In this document: positions 53,601 through 64,000 of the stretch, in pieces
How positions within the stretch are numbered: the stretch's first letter is position 1
Layout: each line of letters begins with the position of its first letter
Assembly: GCA_037389465.1 (NCBI GenBank)
Contig: JAZARR010000072.1
Location: forward strand, 529,040 to 593,039
DNA from: Baylisascaris procyonis
Taxonomy: Eukaryota; Nematoda; Chromadorea; Rhabditida; Ascarididae
Length of the DNA: 64,000 bases
Reading direction: 5' to 3'
Notes under the pieces: generated by a model
Database searches by the model: none
Seen by the model: the letters and a program-made list of their open reading frames with translations, nothing else
What the model was told of the DNA's origin: nothing
Position numbers and translations under genes: made by a program

Positions 53601-56600
53601 CTTAGGCTTAGGCTTAGGCTTAGGCTTAGGCTTAGGCTTAGGCTTAGGCTTAGGCTTAGGCTTAGGCTTAGGCTTAGGCTTAGGCTTAGGCTTAGGCTTA
53701 GGCTTAGGCTTAGGCTTAGGCTTAGGCTTAGGCTTAGGCTTAGGCTTAGGCTTAGGCTTAGGCTTAGGCTTAGGCTTAGGCTTAGGCTTAGGCTTAGGCT
53801 TAGGCTTAGGCTTAGGCTTAGGCTTAGGCTTAGGCTTAGGCTTAGGCTTAGGCTTAGGCTTAGGCTTAGGCTTAGGCTTAGGCTTAGGCTTAGGCTTAGG
53901 CTTAGGCTTAGGCTTAGGCTTAGGCTTAGGCTTAGGCTTAGGCTTAGGCTTAGGCTTAGGCTTAGGCTTAGGCTTAGGCTTAGGCTTAGGCTTAGGCTTA
54001 GGCTTAGGCTTAGGCTTAGGCTTAGGCTTAGGCTTAGGCTTAGGCTTAGGCTTAGGCTTAGGCTTAGGCTTAGGCTTAGGCTTAGGCTTAGGCTTAGGCT
54101 TAGGCTTAGGCTTAGGCTTAGGCTTAGGCTTAGGCTTAGGCTTAGGCTTAGGCTTAGGCTTAGGCTTAGGCTTAGGCTTAGGCTTAGGCTTAGGCTTAGG
54201 CTTAGGCTTAGGCTTAGGCTTAGGCTTAGGCTTAGGCTTAGGCTTAGGCTTAGGCTTAGGCTTAGGCTTAGGCTTAGGCTTAGGCTTAGGCTTAGGCTTA
54301 GGCTTAGGCTTAGGCTTAGGCTTAGGCTTAGGCTTAGGCTTAGGCTTAGGCTTAGGCTTAGGCTTAGGCTTAGGCTTAGGCTTAGGCTTAGGCTTAGGCT
54401 TAGGCTTAGGCTTAGGCTTAGGCTTAGGCTTAGGCTTAGGCTTAGGCTTAGGCTTAGGCTTAGGCTTAGGCTTAGGCTTAGGCTTAGGCTTAGGCTTAGG
54501 CTTAGGCTTAGGCTTAGGCTTAGGCTTAGGCTTAGGCTTAGGCTTAGGCTTAGGCTTAGGCTTAGGCTTAGGCTTAGGCTTAGGCTTAGGCTTAGGCTTA
54601 GGCTTAGGCTTAGGCTTAGGCTTAGGCTTAGGCTTAGGCTTAGGCTTAGGCTTAGGCTTAGGCTTAGGCTTAGGCTTAGGCTTAGGCTTAGGCTTAGGCT
54701 TAGGCTTAGGCTTAGGCTTAGGCTTAGGCTTAGGCTTAGGCTTAGGCTTAGGCTTAGGCTTAGGCTTAGGCTTAGGCTTAGGCTTAGGCTTAGGCTTAGG
54801 CTTAGGCTTAGGCTTAGGCTTAGGCTTAGGCTTAGGCTTAGGCTTAGGCTTAGGCTTAGGCTTAGGCTTAGGCTTAGGCTTAGGCTTAGGCTTAGGCTTA
54901 GGCTTAGGCTTAGGCTTAGGCTTAGGCTTAGGCTTAGGCTTAGGCTTAGGCTTAGGCTTAGGCTTAGGCTTAGGCTTAGGCTTAGGCTTAGGCTTAGGCT
55001 TAGGCTTAGGCTTAGGCTTAGGCTTAGGCTTAGGCTTAGGCTTAGGCTTAGGCTTAGGCTTAGGCTTAGGCTTAGGCTTAGGCTTAGGCTTAGGCTTAGG
55101 CTTAGGCTTAGGCTTAGGCTTAGGCTTAGGCTTAGGCTTAGGCTTAGGCTTAGGCTTAGGCTTAGGCTTAGGCTTAGGCTTAGGCTTAGGCTTAGGCTTA
55201 GGCTTAGGCTTAGGCTTAGGCTTAGGCTTAGGCTTAGGCTTAGGCTTAGGCTTAGGCTTAGGCTTAGGCTTAGGCTTAGGCTTAGGCTTAGGCTTAGGCT
55301 TAGGCTTAGGCTTAGGCTTAGGCTTAGGCTTAGGCTTAGGCTTAGGCTTAGGCTTAGGCTTAGGCTTAGGCTTAGGCTTAGGCTTAGGCTTAGGCTTAGG
55401 CTTAGGCTTAGGCTTAGGCTTAGGCTTAGGCTTAGGCTTAGGCTTAGGCTTAGGCTTAGGCTTAGGCTTAGGCTTAGGCTTAGGCTTAGGCTTAGGCTTA
55501 GGCTTAGGCTTAGGCTTAGGCTTAGGCTTAGGCTTAGGCTTAGGCTTAGGCTTAGGCTTAGGCTTAGGCTTAGGCTTAGGCTTAGGCTTAGGCTTAGGCT
55601 TAGGCTTAGGCTTAGGCTTAGGCTTAGGCTTAGGCTTAGGCTTAGGCTTAGGCTTAGGCTTAGGCTTAGGCTTAGGCTTAGGCTTAGGCTTAGGCTTAGG
55701 CTTAGGCTTAGGCTTAGGCTTAGGCTTAGGCTTAGGCTTAGGCTTAGGCTTAGGCTTAGGCTTAGGCTTAGGCTTAGGCTTAGGCTTAGGCTTAGGCTTA
55801 GGCTTAGGCTTAGGCTTAGGCTTAGGCTTAGGCTTAGGCTTAGGCTTAGGCTTAGGCTTAGGCTTAGGCTTAGGCTTAGGCTTAGGCTTAGGCTTAGGCT
55901 TAGGCTTAGGCTTAGGCTTAGGCTTAGGCTTAGGCTTAGGCTTAGGCTTAGGCTTAGGCTTAGGCTTAGGCTTAGGCTTAGGCTTAGGCTTAGGCTTAGG
56001 CTTAGGCTTAGGCTTAGGCTTAGGCTTAGGCTTAGGCTTAGGCTTAGGCTTAGGCTTAGGCTTAGGCTTAGGCTTAGGCTTAGGCTTAGGCTTAGGCTTA
56101 GGCTTAGGCTTAGGCTTAGGCTTAGGCTTAGGCTTAGGCTTAGGCTTAGGCTTAGGCTTAGGCTTAGGCTTAGGCTTAGGCTTAGGCTTAGGCTTAGGCT
56201 TAGGCTTAGGCTTAGGCTTAGGCTTAGGCTTAGGCTTAGGCTTAGGCTTAGGCTTAGGCTTAGGCTTAGGCTTAGGCTTAGGCTTAGGCTTAGGCTTAGG
56301 CTTAGGCTTAGGCTTAGGCTTAGGCTTAGGCTTAGGCTTAGGCTTAGGCTTAGGCTTAGGCTTAGGCTTAGGCTTAGGCTTAGGCTTAGGCTTAGGCTTA
56401 GGCTTAGGCTTAGGCTTAGGCTTAGGCTTAGGCTTAGGCTTAGGCTTAGGCTTAGGCTTAGGCTTAGGCTTAGGCTTAGGCTTAGGCTTAGGCTTAGGCT
56501 TAGGCTTAGGCTTAGGCTTAGGCTTAGGCTTAGGCTTAGGCTTAGGCTTAGGCTTAGGCTTAGGCTTAGGCTTAGGCTTAGGCTTAGGCTTAGGCTTAGG

Positions 56601-59600
56601 CTTAGGCTTAGGCTTAGGCTTAGGCTTAGGCTTAGGCTTAGGCTTAGGCTTAGGCTTAGGCTTAGGCTTAGGCTTAGGCTTAGGCTTAGGCTTAGGCTTA
56701 GGCTTAGGCTTAGGCTTAGGCTTAGGCTTAGGCTTAGGCTTAGGCTTAGGCTTAGGCTTAGGCTTAGGCTTAGGCTTAGGCTTAGGCTTAGGCTTAGGCT
56801 TAGGCTTAGGCTTAGGCTTAGGCTTAGGCTTAGGCTTAGGCTTAGGCTTAGGCTTAGGCTTAGGCTTAGGCTTAGGCTTAGGCTTAGGCTTAGGCTTAGG
56901 CTTAGGCTTAGGCTTAGGCTTAGGCTTAGGCTTAGGCTTAGGCTTAGGCTTAGGCTTAGGCTTAGGCTTAGGCTTAGGCTTAGGCTTAGGCTTAGGCTTA
57001 GGCTTAGGCTTAGGCTTAGGCTTAGGCTTAGGCTTAGGCTTAGGCTTAGGCTTAGGCTTAGGCTTAGGCTTAGGCTTAGGCTTAGGCTTAGGCTTAGGCT
57101 TAGGCTTAGGCTTAGGCTTAGGCTTAGGCTTAGGCTTAGGCTTAGGCTTAGGCTTAGGCTTAGGCTTAGGCTTAGGCTTAGGCTTAGGCTTAGGCTTAGG
57201 CTTAGGCTTAGGCTTAGGCTTAGGCTTAGGCTTAGGCTTAGGCTTAGGCTTAGGCTTAGGCTTAGGCTTAGGCTTAGGCTTAGGCTTAGGCTTAGGCTTA
57301 GGCTTAGGCTTAGGCTTAGGCTTAGGCTTAGGCTTAGGCTTAGGCTTAGGCTTAGGCTTAGGCTTAGGCTTAGGCTTAGGCTTAGGCTTAGGCTTAGGCT
57401 TAGGCTTAGGCTTAGGCTTAGGCTTAGGCTTAGGCTTAGGCTTAGGCTTAGGCTTAGGCTTAGGCTTAGGCTTAGGCTTAGGCTTAGGCTTAGGCTTAGG
57501 CTTAGGCTTAGGCTTAGGCTTAGGCTTAGGCTTAGGCTTAGGCTTAGGCTTAGGCTTAGGCTTAGGCTTAGGCTTAGGCTTAGGCTTAGGCTTAGGCTTA
57601 GGCTTAGGCTTAGGCTTAGGCTTAGGCTTAGGCTTAGGCTTAGGCTTAGGCTTAGGCTTAGGCTTAGGCTTAGGCTTAGGCTTAGGCTTAGGCTTAGGCT
57701 TAGGCTTAGGCTTAGGCTTAGGCTTAGGCTTAGGCTTAGGCTTAGGCTTAGGCTTAGGCTTAGGCTTAGGCTTAGGCTTAGGCTTAGGCTTAGGCTTAGG
57801 CTTAGGCTTAGGCTTAGGCTTAGGCTTAGGCTTAGGCTTAGGCTTAGGCTTAGGCTTAGGCTTAGGCTTAGGCTTAGGCTTAGGCTTAGGCTTAGGCTTA
57901 GGCTTAGGCTTAGGCTTAGGCTTAGGCTTAGGCTTAGGCTTAGGCTTAGGCTTAGGCTTAGGCTTAGGCTTAGGCTTAGGCTTAGGCTTAGGCTTAGGCT
58001 TAGGCTTAGGCTTAGGCTTAGGCTTAGGCTTAGGCTTAGGCTTAGGCTTAGGCTTAGGCTTAGGCTTAGGCTTAGGCTTAGGCTTAGGCTTAGGCTTAGG
58101 CTTAGGCTTAGGCTTAGGCTTAGGCTTAGGCTTAGGCTTAGGCTTAGGCTTAGGCTTAGGCTTAGGCTTAGGCTTAGGCTTAGGCTTAGGCTTAGGCTTA
58201 GGCTTAGGCTTAGGCTTAGGCTTAGGCTTAGGCTTAGGCTTAGGCTTAGGCTTAGGCTTAGGCTTAGGCTTAGGCTTAGGCTTAGGCTTAGGCTTAGGCT
58301 TAGGCTTAGGCTTAGGCTTAGGCTTAGGCTTAGGCTTAGGCTTAGGCTTAGGCTTAGGCTTAGGCTTAGGCTTAGGCTTAGGCTTAGGCTTAGGCTTAGG
58401 CTTAGGCTTAGGCTTAGGCTTAGGCTTAGGCTTAGGCTTAGGCTTAGGCTTAGGCTTAGGCTTAGGCTTAGGCTTAGGCTTAGGCTTAGGCTTAGGCTTA
58501 GGCTTAGGCTTAGGCTTAGGCTTAGGCTTAGGCTTAGGCTTAGGCTTAGGCTTAGGCTTAGGCTTAGGCTTAGGCTTAGGCTTAGGCTTAGGCTTAGGCT
58601 TAGGCTTAGGCTTAGGCTTAGGCTTAGGCTTAGGCTTAGGCTTAGGCTTAGGCTTAGGCTTAGGCTTAGGCTTAGGCTTAGGCTTAGGCTTAGGCTTAGG
58701 CTTAGGCTTAGGCTTAGGCTTAGGCTTAGGCTTAGGCTTAGGCTTAGGCTTAGGCTTAGGCTTAGGCTTAGGCTTAGGCTTAGGCTTAGGCTTAGGCTTA
58801 GGCTTAGGCTTAGGCTTAGGCTTAGGCTTAGGCTTAGGCTTAGGCTTAGGCTTAGGCTTAGGCTTAGGCTTAGGCTTAGGCTTAGGCTTAGGCTTAGGCT
58901 TAGGCTTAGGCTTAGGCTTAGGCTTAGGCTTAGGCTTAGGCTTAGGCTTAGGCTTAGGCTTAGGCTTAGGCTTAGGCTTAGGCTTAGGCTTAGGCTTAGG
59001 CTTAGGCTTAGGCTTAGGCTTAGGCTTAGGCTTAGGCTTAGGCTTAGGCTTAGGCTTAGGCTTAGGCTTAGGCTTAGGCTTAGGCTTAGGCTTAGGCTTA
59101 GGCTTAGGCTTAGGCTTAGGCTTAGGCTTAGGCTTAGGCTTAGGCTTAGGCTTAGGCTTAGGCTTAGGCTTAGGCTTAGGCTTAGGCTTAGGCTTAGGCT
59201 TAGGCTTAGGCTTAGGCTTAGGCTTAGGCTTAGGCTTAGGCTTAGGCTTAGGCTTAGGCTTAGGCTTAGGCTTAGGCTTAGGCTTAGGCTTAGGCTTAGG
59301 CTTAGGCTTAGGCTTAGGCTTAGGCTTAGGCTTAGGCTTAGGCTTAGGCTTAGGCTTAGGCTTAGGCTTAGGCTTAGGCTTAGGCTTAGGCTTAGGCTTA
59401 GGCTTAGGCTTAGGCTTAGGCTTAGGCTTAGGCTTAGGCTTAGGCTTAGGCTTAGGCTTAGGCTTAGGCTTAGGCTTAGGCTTAGGCTTAGGCTTAGGCT
59501 TAGGCTTAGGCTTAGGCTTAGGCTTAGGCTTAGGCTTAGGCTTAGGCTTAGGCTTAGGCTTAGGCTTAGGCTTAGGCTTAGGCTTAGGCTTAGGCTTAGG

Positions 59601-62600
59601 CTTAGGCTTAGGCTTAGGCTTAGGCTTAGGCTTAGGCTTAGGCTTAGGCTTAGGCTTAGGCTTAGGCTTAGGCTTAGGCTTAGGCTTAGGCTTAGGCTTA
59701 GGCTTAGGCTTAGGCTTAGGCTTAGGCTTAGGCTTAGGCTTAGGCTTAGGCTTAGGCTTAGGCTTAGGCTTAGGCTTAGGCTTAGGCTTAGGCTTAGGCT
59801 TAGGCTTAGGCTTAGGCTTAGGCTTAGGCTTAGGCTTAGGCTTAGGCTTAGGCTTAGGCTTAGGCTTAGGCTTAGGCTTAGGCTTAGGCTTAGGCTTAGG
59901 CTTAGGCTTAGGCTTAGGCTTAGGCTTAGGCTTAGGCTTAGGCTTAGGCTTAGGCTTAGGCTTAGGCTTAGGCTTAGGCTTAGGCTTAGGCTTAGGCTTA
60001 GGCTTAGGCTTAGGCTTAGGCTTAGGCTTAGGCTTAGGCTTAGGCTTAGGCTTAGGCTTAGGCTTAGGCTTAGGCTTAGGCTTAGGCTTAGGCTTAGGCT
60101 TAGGCTTAGGCTTAGGCTTAGGCTTAGGCTTAGGCTTAGGCTTAGGCTTAGGCTTAGGCTTAGGCTTAGGCTTAGGCTTAGGCTTAGGCTTAGGCTTAGG
60201 CTTAGGCTTAGGCTTAGGCTTAGGCTTAGGCTTAGGCTTAGGCTTAGGCTTAGGCTTAGGCTTAGGCTTAGGCTTAGGCTTAGGCTTAGGCTTAGGCTTA
60301 GGCTTAGGCTTAGGCTTAGGCTTAGGCTTAGGCTTAGGCTTAGGCTTAGGCTTAGGCTTAGGCTTAGGCTTAGGCTTAGGCTTAGGCTTAGGCTTAGGCT
60401 TAGGCTTAGGCTTAGGCTTAGGCTTAGGCTTAGGCTTAGGCTTAGGCTTAGGCTTAGGCTTAGGCTTAGGCTTAGGCTTAGGCTTAGGCTTAGGCTTAGG
60501 CTTAGGCTTAGGCTTAGGCTTAGGCTTAGGCTTAGGCTTAGGCTTAGGCTTAGGCTTAGGCTTAGGCTTAGGCTTAGGCTTAGGCTTAGGCTTAGGCTTA
60601 GGCTTAGGCTTAGGCTTAGGCTTAGGCTTAGGCTTAGGCTTAGGCTTAGGCTTAGGCTTAGGCAGCTAGGCTTAGGCTTAGGCTTAGGCTTAGGCTTAGG
60701 CTTAGGCTTAGGCTTAGGCTTAGGCTTAGGCTTAGGCTTAGGCTTAGGCTTAGGCTTAGGCTTAGGCTTAGGCTTAGGCTTAGGCTTAGGCTTAGGCTTA
60801 GGCTTAGGCTTAGGCTTAGGCTTAGGCTTAGGCTTAGGCTTAGGCTTAGGCTTAGGCTTAGGCTTAGGCTTAGGCTTAGGCTTAGGCTTAGGCTTAGGCT
60901 TAGGCTTAGGCTTAGGCTTAGGCTTAGGCTTAGGCTTAGGCTTAGGCTTAGGCTTAGGCTTAGGCTTAGGCTTAGGCTTAGGCTTAGGCTTAGGCTTAGG
61001 CTTAGGCTTAGGCTTAGGCTTAGGCTTAGGCTTAGGCTTAGGCTTAGGCTTAGGCTTAGGCTTAGGCTTAGGCTTAGGCTTAGGCTTAGGCTTAGGCTTA
61101 GGCTTAGGCTTAGGCTTAGGCTTAGGCTTAGGCTTAGGCTTAGGCTTAGGCTTAGGCTTAGGCTTAGGCTTAGGCTTAGGCTTAGGCTTAGGCTTAGGCT
61201 TAGGCTTAGGCTTAGGCTTAGGCTTAGGCTTAGGCTTAGGCTTAGGCTTAGGCTTAGGCTTAGGCTTAGGCTTAGGCTTAGGCTTAGGCTTAGGCTTAGG
61301 CTTAGGCTTAGGCTTAGGCTTAGGCTTAGGCTTAGGCTTAGGCTTAGGCTTAGGCTTAGGCTTAGGCTTAGGCTTAGGCTTAGGCTTAGGCTTAGGCTTA
61401 GGCTTAGGCTTAGGCTTAGGCTTAGGCTTAGGCTTAGGCTTAGGCTTAGGCTTAGGCTTAGGCTTAGGCTTAGGCTTAGGCTTAGGCTTAGGCTTAGGCT
61501 TAGGCTTAGGCTTAGGCTTAGGCTTAGGCTTAGGCTTAGGCTTAGGCTTAGGCTTAGGCTTAGGCTTAGGCTTAGGCTTAGGCTTAGGCTTAGGCTTAGG
61601 CTTAGGCTTAGGCTTAGGCTTAGGCTTAGGCTTAGGCTTAGGCTTAGGCTTAGGCTTAGGCTTAGGCTTAGGCTTAGGCTTAGGCTTAGGCTTAGGCTTA
61701 GGCTTAGGCTTAGGCTTAGGCTTAGGCTTAGGCTTAGGCTTAGGCTTAGGCTTAGGCTTAGGCTTAGGCTTAGGCTTAGGCTTAGGCTTAGGCTTAGGCT
61801 TAGGCTTAGGCTTAGGCTTAGGCTTAGGCTTAGGCTTAGGCTTAGGCTTAGGCTTAGGCTTAGGCTTAGGCTTAGGCTTAGGCTTAGGCTTAGGCTTAGG
61901 CTTAGGCTTAGGCTTAGGCTTAGGCTTAGGCTTAGGCTTAGGCTTAGGCTTAGGCTTAGGCTTAGGCTTAGGCTTAGGCTTAGGCTTAGGCTTAGGCTTA
62001 GGCTTAGGCTTAGGCTTAGGCTTAGGCTTAGGCTTAGGCTTAGGCTTAGGCTTAGGCTTAGGCTTAGGCTTAGGCTTAGGCTTAGGCTTAGGCTTAGGCT
62101 TAGGCTTAGGCTTAGGCTTAGGCTTAGGCTTAGGCTTAGGCTTAGGCTTAGGCTTAGGCTTAGGCTTAGGCTTAGGCTTAGGCTTAGGCTTAGGCTTAGG
62201 CTTAGGCTTAGGCTTAGGCTTAGGCTTAGGCTTAGGCTTAGGCTTAGGCTTAGGCTTAGGCTTAGGCTTAGGCTTAGGCTTAGGCTTAGGCTTAGGCTTA
62301 GGCTTAGGCTTAGGCTTAGGCTTAGGCTTAGGCTTAGGCTTAGGCTTAGGCTTAGGCTTAGGCTTAGGCTTAGGCTTAGGCTTAGGCTTAGGCTTAGGCT
62401 TAGGCTTAGGCTTAGGCTTAGGCTTAGGCTTAGGCTTAGGCTTAGGCTTAGGCTTAGGCTTAGGCTTAGGCTTAGGCTTAGGCTTAGGCTTAGGCTTAGG
62501 CTTAGGCTTAGGCTTAGGCTTAGGCTTAGGCTTAGGCTTAGGCTTAGGCTTAGGCTTAGGCTTAGGCTTAGGCTTAGGCTTAGGCTTAGGCTTAGGCTTA

Positions 62601-64000
62601 GGCTTAGGCTTAGGCTTAGGCTTAGGCTTAGGCTTAGGCTTAGGCTTAGGCTTAGGCTTAGGCTTAGGCTTAGGCTTAGGCTTAGGCTTAGGCTTAGGCT
62701 TAGGCTTAGGCTTAGGCTTAGGCTTAGGCTTAGGCTTAGGCTTAGGCTTAGGCTTAGGCTTAGGCTTAGGCTTAGGCTTAGGCTTAGGCTTAGGCTTAGG
62801 CTTAGGCTTAGGCTTAGGCTTAGGCTTAGGCTTAGGCTTAGGCTTAGGCTTAGGCTTAGGCTTAGGCTTAGGCTTAGGCTTAGGCTTAGGCTTAGGCTTA
62901 GGCTTAGGCTTAGGCTTAGGCTTAGGCTTAGGCTTAGGCTTAGGCTTAGGCTTAGGCTTAGGCTTAGGCTTAGGCTTAGGCTTAGGCTTAGGCTTAGGCT
63001 TAGGCTTAGGCTTAGGCTTAGGCTTAGGCTTAGGCTTAGGCTTAGGCTTAGGCTTAGGCTTAGGCTTAGGCTTAGGCTTAGGCTTAGGCTTAGGCTTAGG
63101 CTTAGGCTTAGGCTTAGGCTTAGGCCAGGCTTAGGCTTAGGCTTAGGCTTAGGCTTAGGCTTAGGCTTAGGCTTAGGCTTAGGCTTAGGCTTAGGCTTAG
63201 GCTTAGGCTTAGGCTTAGGCTTAGGCTTAGGCTTAGGCTTAGGCTTAGGCTTAGGCTTAGGCTTAGGCTTAGGCTTAGGCTTAGGCTTAGGCTTAGGCTT
63301 AGGCTTAGGCTTAGGCTTAGGCTTAGGCTTAGGCTTAGGCTTAGGCTTAGGCTTAGGCTTAGGCTTAGGCTTAGGCTTAGGCTTAGGCTTAGGCTTAGGC
63401 TTAGGCTTAGGCTTAGGCTTAGGCTTAGGCTTAGGCTTAGGCTTAGGCTTAGGCTTAGGCTTAGGCTTAGGCTTAGGCTTAGGCTTAGGCTTAGGCTTAG
63501 GCTTAGGCTTAGGCTTAGGCTTAGGCTTAGGCTTAGGCTTAGGCTTAGGCTTAGGCTTAGGCTTAGGCTTAGGCTTAGGCTTAGGCTTAGGCTTAGGCTT
63601 AGGCTTAGGCTTAGGCTTAGGCTTAGGCTTAGGCTTAGGCTTAGGCTTAGGCTTAGGCTTAGGCTTAGGCTTAGGCTTAGGCTTAGGCTTAGGCTTAGGC
63701 TTAGGCTTAGGCTTAGGCTTAGGCTTAGGCTTAGGCTTAGGCTTAGGCTTAGGCTTAGGCTTAGGCTTAGGCTTAGGCTTAGGCTTAGGCTTAGGCTTAG
63801 GCTTAGGCTTAGGCTTAGGCTTAGGCTTAGGCTTAGGCTTAGGCTTAGGCTTAGGCTTAGGCTTAGGCTTAGGCTTAGGCTTAGGCTTAGGCTTAGGCTT
63901 AGGCTTAGGCTTAGGCTTAGGCTTAGGCTTAGGCTTAGGCTTAGGCTTAGGCTTAGGCTTAGGCTTAGGCTTAGGCTTAGGCTTAGGCTTAGGCTTAGGC
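35631..64000 (+). repeat. Near-perfect TTAGGC tract
   Basis: In 28.4 kb I see only five interruptions: TTAGC at about 38,047 and 39,271, GGCTAGGCCAGG at 51,261, GGCAGCTAGG at 60,661 and TAGGCCAGGC at 63,121. The run 39,276-51,260 is an uninterrupted 12 kb (about 2,000 units). Confidence 0.93.

Larger units (their letters stand above)
31528..64000 (+). repeat. Terminal telomere array, (TTAGGC)n, at least 32.5 kb
   Basis: Continuous tandem TTAGGC from about 31,528 to the right edge, roughly 5,300-5,400 units. TTAGGC is the nematode telomerase product. The G-rich strand runs 5'->3' rightward, as at a right chromosome end. The array is heterogeneous proximally and almost pure distally. The reading frame it opens (35,252-38,056, Gly-Leu) is not a gene. 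The right end is not reached. Confidence 0.98.

Overview
This is the right-hand end of a nematode chromosome. The last 32.5 kb (31,528-64,000) is an array of TTAGGC, the canonical nematode telomere repeat. It is oriented with the G-rich strand running 5'->3' toward the right edge, as expected at a true right terminus, and it does not end inside the window. Spliced genes with long introns (up to about 1.9 kb), a BEL/Pao retroelement and the TTAGGC repeat together suggest a nematode, probably of the Rhabditida/Strongylida side. I cannot name the species from sequence alone. Layout, left to right. (1) At 1 to about 5.5 kb lies the 3' part of a BEL/Pao LTR retrotransposon, cut by the left edge. 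It has a pol frame (RT, Pao A17 region, RNase H, integrase, C-terminal domain), then an overlapping envelope-like membrane protein ORF, a cluster of perfect hairpins and a 29-bp minisatellite. The integrase lacks its second catalytic Asp, so this copy looks transposition-defective. (2) At 5.9-6.1 kb there is a degenerate interstitial telomeric repeat (GCCTAA on the + strand, opposite to the terminal array), under 200 bp upstream of the next gene. (3) At 6,283-28,105 there is one large + strand gene, which I reconstructed exon by exon as the ECT2/Pebble Rho guanine-nucleotide exchange factor (C. elegans ect-2): three BRCT modules, a basic linker, a DH domain and a PH domain. The model has 23 exons, and every junction keeps phase and reading frame (2,451 nt including stop, 816 aa). 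None of the long ORFs alone shows this gene. (4) At 28.1-29.1 kb is a gene-free stretch, followed at 29.1-31.4 kb by a T-rich TTTTATTTA-like low-complexity domain that carries dispersed copies of a subtelomeric repeat of about 125 bp. (5) The telomere begins inside a fourth, truncated copy of that subtelomeric repeat. Its proximal 0.8 kb is dominated by a heptamer, TTAGGGC. This passes through hexamers with sporadic TTAGGGGC, then a patch of TCAGGC variants near 34.6-35.0 kb, into almost perfect TTAGGC. One uninterrupted run is about 12 kb. The essential cytokinesis regulator ect-2 is therefore the last recognisable gene, transcribed toward the telomere about 3.4 kb from the array. The most notable points are the ect-2 gene beside a very long telomere, the structured telomere/subtelomere boundary, and substitutions in ECT-2's phosphopeptide pocket and PH domain.
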